Origin: Craspedostauros australis
Lineage: Eukaryota > Bacillariophyta > Bacillariophyceae > Mastogloiales > Achnanthaceae
Assembly (NCBI GenBank): GCA_026770025.1
Contig: JAMXDE010000015.1
Span: 1,364,001 to 1,428,000, forward strand
Length of the DNA: 64,000 nt
Direction: 5' to 3'
Positions 42,678 through 53,900 of this stretch are shown in pieces. How positions within the stretch are numbered: position 1 is the first letter of the stretch; every line of letters begins with the position of its first letter. Both the position numbers and the translations under genes were made by a program. The notes beneath the pieces were generated by a model that was not told where the DNA came from, did not search any database, and saw only the letters and a program-made list of their open reading frames with translations.

Positions 42678-44376
42678 GACCCGTCAATGTGCGCATTTTT
42701 AGACTGCTTTAGGGACTCGGCCGTCTTCTACCGACTACATCGATCCAATTTAACCCTTTGCTGTTCTTCGTTTCAGCAAGGTTGTTCCGATTTTGAATTG
42801 TTTAGTCTCTTTTTCAGGTGTTCGGATGAGACCATCCAACAGTCCATCCACGATAGCACTAGTTGTAGAATGTTGGGGGCAGCGGTGAACACGCGTTTAC
42901 GTTACTTATACCATGTGCTTGTCCAATCCGTCATCGACGTCACGAAACTGGATACTTCGTCATCAAACACCAATGATATCACGATGCTCAACATCATCAG
43001 GTCTGCTTCGTCGTGGCGAAGTGGTTGAGTGGGGTTGGTACTCCTCGAGTGTTTTGTGTTGTGTGTTTTGTTGGACCGTTGGTACCATTGGAGGTAAATC
43101 TCCACTTCCCCCAACATGTGAGGCTGGTTGAGAGTGGCAAACTCGACACACCGACATGGAAGTGGAGCAACACCAAAAAAAAATACCACAATGGCCGTCG
43201 AACGGTATGCTTGGTGCCGCAACAACCAGCCGGCCAATTCAAGATCCAAGCATATCGCCGTCACCTCCACGCAACGTTTGGTGGGTGGACGAACGGAGGC
43301 GGGAAGAGGGGTTGATTTGGGGCCGTCGTAGGCCCCAGAAATACGATCACAATTTGGCCCCAAATCGGCTGGTTGGTTTTGGCCGATGTGTGGCACACAC
43401 AGGCCATATCAGCGCCTACGGATGGGCAAGATGCCTCAAGGAGGCCAAGATGAAGGCACCCTCGAAGTTTGAGGGTCGCGGAGCACCGGGAAGGTGTCCG
43501 CGCAGAGGCAAAGGTGGTTTTCAAGAGTTTTGGTTGGGGCTCGCCTGGCACCAGTCGCGTGGCTTTGGCTGTGAGGGGCGATGGGAAGACACCCCTCAAT
43601 CACCAAGCCACCCATACAAGATGCGTGCGGCATCCATTGAAGATGCACGTCGTGAAGTATGCTATGCTCAAGTTGTCTGGAAGAGACTGCAGCTGACCAT
43701 ATCTGCAGAATGGTCGTTGTTGGTGGGAGCAACAAATGCACCACCACATCATCTTGTGGAGGTGCATCATGTCGGCCATGCACTCCCAGCCCATTCTGGA
43801 TGCAGCTGCGTGTCGCCATGGAGTGTGGGAATGCACGAGGAGCGCTTGGAGGGGGTTAAAGGATCGTATGGACGAGATACGGATCCATATCTGAACTGCA
43901 TCCACATTGAAACTGATTTTTCAAAAACGATCTGTTTTGGTGTGTGGATGCATTGCTGCATGCAGAGCCGATATCTGTGTCCATGCTTCATGGAGCGGAT
44001 AGCTGGGAGGTATGCAGAGCGAATGGTATGCACAGTTTGCTGAAATACAAGGATGATGATGATGATCATGTGTGCTCATTGGAGGGCAACATTGTGGCAT
44101 CAACAATTTTTTCCGAATCCACCACACAAAACACCGCAAACCAACATGACTTCCAAAATATTTTCTATACTCATTTAACTTCAATATTCTGATAAACCGA
44201 TAGTCATGTGTACGAATGCAATGCTTAGTTTTAATTTTAAGCAGTTTGTTGTTGAGATATAGCATGACAAGCCGATATTTGGATGTGTTTTTGGGTGGGA
44301 TCTAGACTCGTTTTAGTAGCCTGGCCGGGCACCCACAACACTCCACAACTAGTGCTATCGCGGTGATGCACACCCC
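42678..44376. other. Non-coding interior of the 6-kb element
   Basis: The longest plus-strand frame (43156-44043, 295 codons) is rich in Trp, Cys, His and Gly, overlaps open frames on the minus strand and shows no domain, so I do not call it a gene. A GGGGCC/GGCCCC hairpin lies near 43319-43336. Confidence 0.4.
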
Positions 44377-47300
44377 TCACAAAATTTTTGTGCCATCATC
44401 ATCCAACACAGCCTCACTTTCTGCATTCGCCTTCACTGTGTGAGCATCACACCACCTCTGATTCTCCAATTCCTCTTCCTCTCTCTGCAACTCCTCTTCG
44501 ATTCGTTCCTCCTCTGTTGCAGCTGGCGCATTGGGGGCCGCCACGATTACAGATGCTGTTGCTGTGCTTGTTGTGTTGGTGGTGGTGGTTGGTGTTGTGG
44601 TGGTTTCTGTCTTGATGAGGGCAGCCTCCTTCTTTTCTTTGCGTTGTTTGGCACTGTACGCCGCAAACAGCGACGATTTGACACGCATGGGATTTGCGTG
44701 CAGTTGCACGTACCAGTCAGTTTTGGTTCTTGCGTTGTTCATCAGTTTCTCGTGTGCTTCGTGCTCCGATGGCCTGTTTTTTGGGTCCTTCGCGGACGCT
44801 TCACAGATGTCCTTCAACTTGTCCGCAATGTAGTCTGGTAGTTTGGCGTTGGTCCGTGTTGTTTTGCTTGCCCAACCTGGCACTGCGAGTGGTGGGTGTT
44901 CGGTTTCCGCGGTCTGGTCTTGTAGTGCTGTGGTGTGATCGGATGGTAGATGTTGTTGTCCGTCTTGGAGGGCTTTGCCAATCGCGAACGCCTTGCTCTC
45001 TGTTGCTGTGCGCCCCATTTTGCGCGTCTTGTCCGTTTTCCTGGACGATTCGGACGTGATCGGCAGCTTGTCGGACGTGTGCGAATCGGCAGGGACGACA
45101 CCCAACTTGTTGATGGTCCACCCTTCCCATTCAGCGCTCTTGACCACGACGTCTTCCGTGATACCAGATGCAGCCACCAACCGCGCCTGGTCATCATCAT
45201 ACTTCACCTCGTGAGTTTGACGTACCTGTTGCCCATTCGCGCGGAATCGTCTTTTTGGTGCGCCAGGAAGCGTGGTGATGTTGCCTTGGAGGGACGACGC
45301 GTTGGCAAGTACCGTGGTCGTCCCTGCGATGCTGCCGGCTTGGAGCGCGAGGAAGACTTGGAAAGGGGTCTTGATGTCCTTGCCACTTTGCACGTATTTT
45401 CGCAGTACACGGGTGATGTACGCGAAGTGGGTGTCCAGCATGCTCTTACCGGTTTGGGCCTCCGTGTAGATCCACAGGATGATTTTGGCCGCGTTTCGTG
45501 TCGCAAGGTTCTTGTTGAGTTTGGACGTGATGAGCGCGATGTGCTCGTGACTGGCAAAGCAACACGCGTTATCGCTCTGTAGGATGATTTCAGTCACGGA
45601 TGGATGAATGTCTTTGACCTTTTTTTGCACGATCTCCAGCAGTCCACCAACTTGAAGTGTGTCTTGTGTCGGTCTTCCATCGACCACAATGTCAATGAAC
45701 CGATAAGTAAAAATGTCGTTGCGACACGTGATGACCATTGCCCCAAGCAGTGACATTCCCTTTTTTCCCCAATATTCTTGTTGGGCTTCGCCTTGGCCTG
45801 TTGGTAGAATTTTTTGCTTATGGTCGAGTACCACATAGGCTCTTTCAGGCTTATCATTGAGCTCAGATTGATAAAAAGCGATTTGTCGGAATTGCACTTT
45901 GGCACGCACTTTGTGAGCCATGTAGTTAACAATTTCGTTGGCGAATCCCGGTGCCGCTGCAAGCATGGATTGCAATTCGTCCTTGTGTTCTGCGAGTTCG
46001 TTGTCCTTAAGCATTTCAACGAAAGGGACAAAACGATCATCCACAAATCGCATTGCTGCGCCACAACGGTTGCATACTTTACAGGGTTGGTCATTTGTAG
46101 TGGTGGGAGAATTGTCATTTGTGATGTTTGGAGTGTTGTTTGTGACAGAGGTGGTCTTCTTGCGCTTGTGCTTGTTGGTGCGTGGTTTGCGTTGATTGGT
46201 TGATGTGGTTGTTGCCTTCTTCTCCTTTCCTGTGATGAGTGCGAACGCAGCCGAATGCATGGGATCGTCACACTGAAGCTGCATGTGGGAGGCGGTGAAT
46301 TCCCATTTGAGGAACACAACAAGCAGTTCGAGTGCATGCAAGAGGGAATCGGCTGTGCGCACATGTGGTGCGATGACGTCATCTGGCTCGTCGTTGTGGT
46401 TGTCGCTCTCGTCATTGGCATTGTTTTGTTCCTCCCCGTCTGTTTCATACTTAGCCTTCAGTAGGTCTACTAGGCGCGAAATCGCCTGTTTGAGTTTCTC
46501 CGTCGCCATCCAGAAGTAGCTTTCGAAGGAAGAGAGGCCCGTCTTGATCTTGCTTTTGCGTGTGAGTAGGTTAGTGATGAGGGTGAAAGCGGGCATTCCC
46601 ACTGGGTTGTTGGTCGTGGATGAGTACATGCCGAATAGTTGTTCGATGGTCGTGCTTCCGCGATCGAACACGGGGACATTTTCAAATTTGACACCTCCAA
46701 ACTGTACCGTGTGACTCAACCCTGCCTTGTACGTAGTGGTGGTCATGAGAAACGACGTCACACCAGACAGATTGCAAGCACGCACACGATACTGTAGAAC
46801 CTTGGGCGGAATGATTCCGCCACAGCTGAATATGTCGAAGGCGCGTCGCAACGTTGTTAGTTGACTCCTAGTGTTAGTGGCGCGTGCGGGTGCGACACGA
46901 ACACGTTGTTCCTCTGGCATGATTTCCACATGACGAGACAGGATTGCAGTGACGTTGTTGCATGAAGTAGATGCAGCGAGAACGGCTTTCGCCACGTTAG
47001 CAATTGTCTTTTCCCCCCTCACACACAGGGTGTACAGATTTGAACCGAGTGCAGGCGGCGGCAGGTCCACGCGAGCGCGGACAAACTCCACCACCTGTTT
47101 CATCTGACGAGTTGGCAACTCCTCCTGAGGGAGCAAGACACCCCAGAGTGCAGTAGCCACAGTGACCCACACGCGTGTCAAGTTCCACCATGTTGTCCTA
47201 TCACCGTTGCTGTCAAGAACGAATCCTGTTTTGGGCATGTGGTACAACAGTTCAGGATCTAGGTTAGATCCAAGCACTGCCATGACACGAACAATGGCAT

Positions 47301-48024
47301 CGCGCCTCCAGTTTCCCGCCTCTTCCGGATCAAACCCGAACTGACCTCCTCTCCTGTTCCTGCTGGCGCGCGTTCGTTCACCCCTGTCGTTGTCGTCGTA
47401 GGTGGTGTCGCTGTCGTTGGAGGTGTCTGCGTAGACACCAGCAACAACAGCATTGCAGCGACGAGGAAGCCTCGCCGGTGGGGCAGGCTCGACAGGTGGT
47501 GCAACATCAGCTGTAGCAGGCGGGGGTGGCGCGTTCACGATAACGCTCACCGACGTACAATCGCCGACACCTCGTCCCTCCGAACGCACCCTGACATTGG
47601 AGTCGTCGAAGACGCCTCCGTTGTTGTCGAGGATGTGAACGTACACATGCAGCTCGCGAGCGTGCGCATGCGTACTGTTCGGGACGAGGCTGCCCTCTGC
47701 TGCAAGCATCGGCTTCACATCAATCACTTGCGTGATGATGCTCGGCTTCCTCAACGTAGCAGAGGGCTTGTCAGGCAACAGTTGCTCCGCAGTTGGCAGC
47801 AGGAACCCCCTCGAATTGAAGGGAGGAGATACAGGGCAAAGAGAACGTGGTTTCTTACTGGGGGAGGGGTTGCCATCCTTGGAGAGGTCCTTGGTAGCAG
47901 CAGAGGGAAACATGGTGGAATTGTTGGTGGAGAGTGTAGTTGCTATTTGGTCGGATGTGATGATCTGCACAGGTCTGAGACGAAGTGAGGAGAGGAGAGC
48001 ATGGGATGAAAGGCCACCATTCAT
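44377..48024 (-). CDS. Large DDE-transposase-like protein
   Basis: This single-exon protein has 1215 residues from the ATG at 48024; the frame opens five codons earlier at TTG, and another ATG lies at 47913. Order: a low-complexity N-terminus with Pro- and Asp/Arg-rich runs; a conserved-looking block (FDPEEAGNWRRDAIVRVMAV, WWNLTRVWVTVATALWGVLL); an acidic linker; a Lys/Arg/Thr-rich linker; a possible zinc knuckle CKVCNRCGAAM; then a putative RNase-H-like core. In that core AYVVLDHKQK, ILQSDNACC and IYTEAQTGKSMLD give a D-(83)-D-(36)-E pattern, with a second possible acidic residue ten further on. The C-terminal part is charged (RKEKKEAALIK, EEELQREEEELEN). It probably mobilises the surrounding element. 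The catalytic assignment is inferred from motif pattern alone. Confidence 0.65.
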   Translation of the reverse strand: MNGGLSSHALLSSLRLRPVQIITSDQIATTLSTNNSTMFPSAATKDLSKDGNPSPSKKPRSLCPVSPPFNSRGFLLPTAEQLLPDKPSATLRKPSIITQVIDVKPMLAAEGSLVPNSTHAHARELHVYVHILDNNGGVFDDSNVRVRSEGRGVGDCTSVSVIVNAPPPPATADVAPPVEPAPPARLPRRCNAVVAGVYADTSNDSDTTYDDNDRGERTRASRNRRGGQFGFDPEEAGNWRRDAIVRVMAVLGSNLDPELLYHMPKTGFVLDSNGDRTTWWNLTRVWVTVATALWGVLLPQEELPTRQMKQVVEFVRARVDLPPPALGSNLYTLCVRGEKTIANVAKAVLAASTSCNNVTAILSRHVEIMPEEQRVRVAPARATNTRSQLTTLRRAFDIFSCGGIIPPKVLQYRVRACNLSGVTSFLMTTTTYKAGLSHTVQFGGVKFENVPVFDRGSTTIEQLFGMYSSTTNNPVGMPAFTLITNLLTRKSKIKTGLSSFESYFWMATEKLKQAISRLVDLLKAKYETDGEEQNNANDESDNHNDEPDDVIAPHVRTADSLLHALELLVVFLKWEFTASHMQLQCDDPMHSAAFALITGKEKKATTTSTNQRKPRTNKHKRKKTTSVTNNTPNITNDNSPTTTNDQPCKVCNRCGAAMRFVDDRFVPFVEMLKDNELAEHKDELQSMLAAAPGFANEIVNYMAHKVRAKVQFRQIAFYQSELNDKPERAYVVLDHKQKILPTGQGEAQQEYWGKKGMSLLGAMVITCRNDIFTYRFIDIVVDGRPTQDTLQVGGLLEIVQKKVKDIHPSVTEIILQSDNACCFASHEHIALITSKLNKNLATRNAAKIILWIYTEAQTGKSMLDTHFAYITRVLRKYVQSGKDIKTPFQVFLALQAGSIAGTTTVLANASSLQGNITTLPGAPKRRFRANGQQVRQTHEVKYDDDQARLVAASGITEDVVVKSAEWEGWTINKLGVVPADSHTSDKLPITSESSRKTDKTRKMGRTATESKAFAIGKALQDGQQHLPSDHTTALQDQTAETEHPPLAVPGWASKTTRTNAKLPDYIADKLKDICEASAKDPKNRPSEHEAHEKLMNNARTKTDWYVQLHANPMRVKSSLFAAYSAKQRKEKKEAALIKTETTTTPTTTTNTTSTATASVIVAAPNAPAATEEERIEEELQREEEELENQRWCDAHTVKANAESEAVLDDDGTKIL

Positions 48025-48417
48025 TGACAGCCACAGCAACTATTACTACTACTACACTACTAGGGCGAGCACAAGCATGGAACACAACAGAGAGTACACA
48101 TGACATTGGCGAAGAAAGTTGCGAAATGGAGCGAAAGTGTGGCGATGATGCCTGAATTTGTGAACAGATGCCGATGATGTGTGATGTGTTTTGTGTGATG
48201 TGTTTTGTGTGATGTGTTTTGTGACGAGCAAAATGTGAGATCATGTCGCAGATGCTAACGTGTATTTAACGCGTACCAAACGAACGACAATCCCGGCGTC
48301 TATTCCATGATTGGATACCATACGATAAATGCATGAGAACATGATCGAACTTTCTGCGAAACAACTAGGAATTTCATGGGGATCGACCCATACGACTTCA
48401 GAAAACCTTTGAATATG
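48025..48417. other. 5' region of the transposase-like gene
   Basis: Contains the promoter side of the minus-strand gene and three copies of GTGATGTGTTTT at about 48179-48222. No gene. Confidence 0.45.
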
Positions 48418-48564
48418 CATAAAACTTAAAATAGGATCTATCTCAAAAATGTAATGGTTAATTATTTATAAGGAGAGGTGGGAGAATACGATTATATGCT
48501 TGGTTTGGATCTACTGAAAAAATGTTCTTGAGTCCCGTAACAAAGTGCAGGTCGACTCACTAAG
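48418..48564 (-). repeat. Right terminal inverted repeat
   Basis: It is the inverse of 42531-42677 and ends GCAGGTCGACTCACTAAG at 48564. A TTATAAATAATTAACC motif lies near its inner end in both copies. Confidence 0.85.
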
Positions 48565-48972
48565 GCGGCTCCTAATCAAAGCGGAATTTCTAAGATGACT
48601 AGATGGACTAAATTCAGTCCTTCCACGAACCAGCAATTCTTGAGAACTCTTGTTGGCACCATGTCGTATGTGACACCTCGTCTGGGGGCCTCTGAGTGGA
48701 ATGCAGAACTTCTCTAATGTGAAATGCGATATCCCCCTATTCAGTCACTTTCTTGGGACTTTTCGTACTTGAAGTATTTCTGAGACTGAGATTCGGATCT
48801 CAAATTGCGTTGATGTTGGCGTGTTGGTTGTGGTGGGGACGCTCGTTTTGGGCTTCCTTCAAGGATTGGGCAATCGAACGTACAATGGTACGGTCGATTA
48901 TACTACACGAGTACGAGTAGGAGTGCGAGTATCCAATCTCGTTCATCCACCATCAAGGCATTCTGTAGTCGT
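48565..48972. other. Right flank of the 6-kb element
   Basis: Contains inverted copies of short words from 41.0 and 42.1 kb (see above) and the upstream region of the broken CHMP7 gene. Confidence 0.45.
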
Positions 48973-50559
48973 ATGGCAAGAGGATCCACACCATCACATG
49001 ACGATGACGCTGCATCATATAATACATGCACAACAGCCGTAGCCATCCCGTCGCACAAGCCCAACATCTGCAAGGCCACCATGGTTGAGACTGAAACGAG
49101 CCTGTGAGGCAGCGCATCGATTCCATCTTCGTGGAGTGCTGCCCATGCAGCCTGCTGCATGCAACGCAAGTCCTTGACTGTGACATCCGGCGATGTGCTT
49201 GGCAGTCTTCCGGACGGGTCGGAGCTCTCTTGGACTGTCCCGCAGCGAGACGATGTGATTACGCTTCCTGCCGTCAATGCATGAGGAGGTGGAGGGAAGG
49301 TTGCTGACGATAACGATGACGATGGCGATGACGACGACGATGATCGTACAAAGAGTGCCGCTGACCGACGTCTATCCTCAGCCGCAGAAGCAATTGCGGA
49401 GCAGATGAGAAGTACCAAGCGAAAGCGCGAGAGCAGACCGAGCCATCGCTCAACACACCGCCGCCCTCCAGCAAGTCCACGACATCCTCGTCGCTTACCT
49501 CGGGTCTGTTCTCCGTTGTCACCACTTTGTTGAGCCCTGTGACATTGGCATACAACAGTGTCGGAGATCGTTCCCGTCCAGGTCATGGTGGCAATGATGA
49601 TGACCATGCTGATGACGGCTACTACAACCCGCCACCTGGAGACTCCGTTTTCCATGCGAAGATCGCAAAGATCCATCGCTGTGCTGGCCGCAGTGGCGCC
49701 ACAATGCGGAATGTCCTTCGAGCCCATCAGGCCCTGAGGAAGAGGATGAACAGGAGGATCTCCTCCGGCATTTGAAGAGCAGTGATTTAGAGCTGCTCCT
49801 ACGCGTGTTCGAGGCACTCGGAATGGCCAAGATCATTTGCAGATCGCGAAGCGACGCAGGCAAAGACGACCTTATCGTGCTGCGCAAGGATGCGCCATGG
49901 GACGACGATCGTGATCAAGAGCAGCGCAATGAGCTCAACACTTTATCAGAGGCGGCGGTCGCTATGTTTGATCTCGAACGAGCGGCCGCATCATCTGAAG
50001 CGCAGGTGGACCGTTGGAATCAAGCTGCAGATGATTGCTATGATAAGGCACTGCAGTGCAAATGAGAAGGCAAGAAGCAGCAGGCGCTGTTCCAGCTCAG
50101 GCACAAGGCCCTCTATCAGAACCGGGTGCATGAGATGGAATCCTCCATCTTGAACTTGCACAGCACGCTTTCCGTGCTGCGTGGAGCGATTTCGGCAAGA
50201 GCGGCGGCTGCGGCTCTGAAGGGGACAGCCGAAACCCTCAAGCAGCTGCGAGAGAACAAGGGCATGACGACGGGCGCGATTGACGACGTGTGCGTGGATT
50301 GGAAGGAGGAGATCGAGATGATCGAAGCCGCCCAGGCAACCTTCCAGCAGTCCTCCTACTCGGCAGACGTCATCGATGAGGATGAGTTGATGGAAGAGCT
50401 GGAGAATCTCTCTCTCTCCACGATCCCGTGAAGGAAAGCGATGCGATAAGTGACAAGGCAGCTGACGATATCGTGCAATCTACGCCAGTATTGTACATTT
50501 CGGAGATCGAAGAATCGCCCAAGATGAAGGAGAAGAGCAAAGTGTTGGTTGCCGCATAG
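48973..50559 (+). pseudogene. CHMP7: CHMP7-like (ESCRT-III) gene with three in-frame TGA codons and a frameshift
   Basis: Exons: 48973-49345, about 49413-49581, 49642-50559. The introns are about 67 and 60 nt with GT-AG ends and matching phase (the first acceptor could also be at 49409). The start reads MARGSTPSHDDDAASYN. A winged-helix-like region includes LLRHLKSSDLELLLRVFEAL and GMAKIICRSRSD, and the Snf7 domain includes QALFQLRHKALYQNRV and AAQATFQQSSYSADVIDEDE. CHMP7 works with ESCRT-III at the nuclear envelope and endosomes. TGA interrupts the frame at 49105, 49282 and 50063, each where one C-to-T change from the Arg codon CGA would explain it. At a (TC)6 run (50407-50418) the frame shifts, and a sensible acidic C-terminus (LYISEIEESPKMKEKSK) continues in frame 1 to 50559. 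Four lesions favour a decaying copy. A fully open 304-codon minus-strand frame overlaps it. Confidence 0.65.
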
Positions 50560-50993
50560 GGCGCTATGTATGGTTCAGCAATAACCAACGAGTAAGGCTG
50601 GTGTGATAGCAAAAACTCGATTTCTGTAGAGCATCGAAGATCATCGGTCTCGACGTTGAGACGTCAGATGGTTGGCGTGTTGTGTGTGCTCCATGTGCCG
50701 AATGCAGTCTCAATCAGTCTACAGGAATGGGAACAGCCTCTTTGGCTGCTCACCCTCCTTCTTGGCTCCAGACTTCTTCAATAGAGTCCCCAGTTCATCA
50801 GTCTGAGCAGCAGCAAGCTCAGCTGTGGCACAGGATGTGCGAATCGCAAAATTGCACAGCGAGATCATCACTGAGTGATGCCGATTTCGTGTTTGAGTCA
50901 TGATTGTAACACTATCCACTATCATGTTGTTATTATCATGTACTACATATAATACGTACACATCACACACAAGAGTACTCTAAGGCAAAGGGT
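50560..50993. other. Intergenic with a possible small exon
   Basis: A minus-strand frame (50719-50970) ends in a protein-like stretch (DELGTLLKKSGAKKEGEQPK). It may be the end of a small gene, but nothing identifies it. Confidence 0.3.
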
Positions 50994-53900
50994 CTAACCA
51001 CTGTTCTTCATGCCCGCAGCGACACCGTTGATCGAGATGATGAGGGCATCCTTCAGGGTCTGCTTCTCCTCCTGCTCCTGCGGCGTCAGATCGTCACGCT
51101 TGTCCATTGCGCGGAATCGTTTCAGCAGCTCCGCCTGGATCACGTTGACGGGATCGACGTACGGATGGCGGATCTGTGACGATGCGCGCTGGAGGGCGAC
51201 GTGGTCTCCGGCAAAGTCCGTGGACTTGGTGACGTCGAGCACCGCCTGTCTTGTTTGCACGAGCTTGGCGCGGACTTCCCGACCCAATCGATCCAGCTCG
51301 CCGTCCTTGTCGACCAGCTGGTTGTCGTAGTTTTCGGCGATGGAGAAATCAGTCTTGGACACGATCATGCCGATCAGATCGACAGTCTCACGGAACCACG
51401 GCCATCCTTCGTACATGTCCTGCAGCGTCTGCGTGCTGATGGGATCGTCGCTGGACAATCCGGCGCCCACGCCCAGCCAGGCTGACAGATGCGTGCGCGT
51501 TTGCGTCCATGCGAACGTCCATGGGATCGCTCTCAGTGTTTCGATGCCTCCCGTGACGGAACGCTTGGCTGGTCGGCTGCCGATGTTCAAGCTTCGCAGT
51601 TCCAATTCTGGCGTGGCCTGGCGGAAGTAAGGGACGAATCGAGGCTCGCCACGCACCAGCTGTCTGTACTCATCACAGGAGACCTTCGAAACGCGATCCA
51701 TCTCCTTCCTCCATGGCGAAATGGGCTGCACGTGCTGCGTGAAGGCCTCTCTCATGACGGCGGCGGTGTAAATGTCCAGCGTCTTCTCCGCGATGGCCAT
51801 GTTGCCGAAGTTCTGCGTGATCATCTCGCCTTGCTCCGTGACGCGGAATCGCCCGTTGATGGTGTTGGGCGGATGGGACAGGATGGCTCGGTACAAGGCT
51901 GGGTTGCCACCACGACCGACTGTGCCACCCTTGCCGTGGAAGAATGTGAGCTCGACGCCGAATCGTTCGGCGACTTCGACCATGCGTTCCTGCGAGTTGT
52001 ACTGCGCCCAGCACGCGGCGAGACGACCGGCGTCCTTGGCACTGTCGGAGTATCCCACCATGACTTCCTGCTTGCCCTGGATGGCGCCCATGTAGGCAGG
52101 GATGGAAAACAGGGTTGCCAACCGATCTGGCGCGTTGGTCAAGTCATCCAGCGTCTCAAAGAGCGGCACGACTCTCATGGTGTTTTCGTTCATTGGCTTC
52201 ATGCCGAACTGACGCTGCAGCAGCATGACGGCGAGCACGTCGGATGCGGTTTGTGCCTGCGAGATGACGTAGGCACCCAACGCCTCCGATTCGATTTGCG
52301 AGATGACGTCAAAGACCTTGAGGGTCTTGGCCACGCTGGCGTCGAATCCAAGAGCGTCAATATCACGCGTTTTGAACAACGGTCGCTTGTTGGACAGCTC
52401 GGATTGCAACCAGGACAGGCGCGCCTCCTCGTCCCACTCCTTGTAGGATCCGATGCCGAGCCATCGTGTGATTGCGTCCAACGCCAGCGTGTGCTTGGTG
52501 GATTCCTCGCGGATGTCCAATGGCACCAGCGTGAGTCCGAAGATCTGCAGGCGTCGGATGATATCGACGAGGAGTCCATCCGCCACGAGTGCGAATCCCG
52601 TGTCCTCCAGCGACTTGTGCATGATCATGAGAGGATCGAGAAGTTCCGCCATCTTGTAGATGGGCTCGATGGCTTCGTTCTCATTGGCGACGCCCTCCTC
52701 CGGCGTGATCATGCTCCCAAGCTTGGATCGCAGCAACGACATGTGCTCCGGATTCAAGAACTTGGACAGGTGCGACTCGCATTCACGCGCGGTCTTGACG
52801 AGACGCTTGCGCAGGTGAGAGATGACGCGACGGTACTTCTCGCGCTTGTGTGGCGAGACGGGAAGCGATGCGGCGAGTTCTTCCATCTCAGGACTGAAGC
52901 GGCTGGAGATGGAGAGTCGGGACTGCAACTCGTTGAGATCGTTGAGATACAGGCGCGCTGCACGCAGGCGCTGGTTCCACACGACCTCCTCGGTGACCGC
53001 GGGCGTGACGTTGGGATTTCCATCGCGGTCTCCTCCGATCCAGGATGCGAACTTCAATGGTGTGGCCGTGAGGGGAAGTCGCTTGCCCAAGGAGATGACG
53101 CACTGCTCATCAAGTTTGCGCACGTACGATGGCACGGCATTCCACAACACTGTCTCCAAGATGGCCAATCCGCCTGCCGCCTCCTTCTGGACGGTTGGCT
53201 TTTGGCGTCTGATTTCGTCCATGCCCCACAGACCGCTGATGATGCGCTGCAGCTCCATGGTGGCACGCAGCTTTTCGTACGGAAGGAGGTCGGAGCGATC
53301 GAGCATCGCAAGCAATTCCGTGACGCGACGGTACTTTCGCAGGACGCTCTTTCGGTTGACCTCGGTGGGATGGGCAGTGAGGACGATCTCGACCTTTTGC
53401 GTGGAGAGCTGCTTGTGGAGCTGCTCTGGCGTGATGTCGCAGTCGGGACCGAGCAGCGCAGTTAGAGATCCCTTGACGGAGTCCTCGGAGTGATAGAGGG
53501 GACCCGGGATCTTGGAGCTGTCGAGGACGCCATCGCCGGTGTTGTCCACGAGGCAGCTGAGCTCGTCCTGCTTGATGATGCGCAGGCGGTGGTGAGTCTC
53601 GGCGGCTGTGACGAGGCACAGCGCCAGATTGATGGTTCGCAGGACGCCAAGAGCCTCTTCCGATGACAATGCCGCCGCCTTCTTAATCATATCTTCCAGC
53701 GCCTTGTCGTCATCTGGATCGTTGGCACTGCAGGGACATTGGTATTTTTGTTTTTGTTGGGGTTGATCACAATTGTCACGTTCATCCATTTCGGAATGGA
53801 ATTGTTGCCGTCATCAATTTTCATTTTGTTGGATTCGTGCGAGTTCGGACGTGATGGATGGGCAAAGGTGAGACAGATGACGGTGATGACGGATGGTGAA

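Larger units (their letters stand above)
42531..48564. mobile_element. 6.0-kb DNA transposon with 147-bp terminal inverted repeats
   Basis: Two 147-bp inverted repeats bound a 6,034-bp unit encoding a large DDE-transposase-like protein on the minus strand. The outermost bases are CTTAGTGAGTCGACCTGC. I see no clear target-site duplication: the left flank is GACCCCA and the right GCGGCTC. A pair of outer words (AGAGAAGTTCTGCATTCCACTCA at 42079-42101 and 48692-48714, inverted) suggests the original repeats were longer or that an older copy is nested here. I cannot place it in a named superfamily. Confidence 0.7.

Noticed and set aside
43156..44043. 295-codon plus-strand frame inside the 6-kb element
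   Set aside because: Composition (Trp, Cys, His, Gly) and competing minus-strand frames suggest non-coding sequence; no domain seen.
48903..49817. 304-codon minus-strand frame
   Set aside because: Overlaps the CHMP7-like exons, which match a known family on the plus strand; the minus product has Ser runs opposite Asp runs.
48973..50559. Selenocysteine or a reassigned TGA codon as the explanation for the open CHMP7 frame
   Set aside because: ESCRT-III proteins have no known selenocysteine, TGA ends several intact genes here, and an extra frameshift is present; decay is simpler.
51489..53465. 658-codon plus-strand open frame
   Set aside because: It lies opposite the PEPC exon, is His/Arg/Asp-rich and has no domain; the PEPC motifs on the minus strand are unambiguous.
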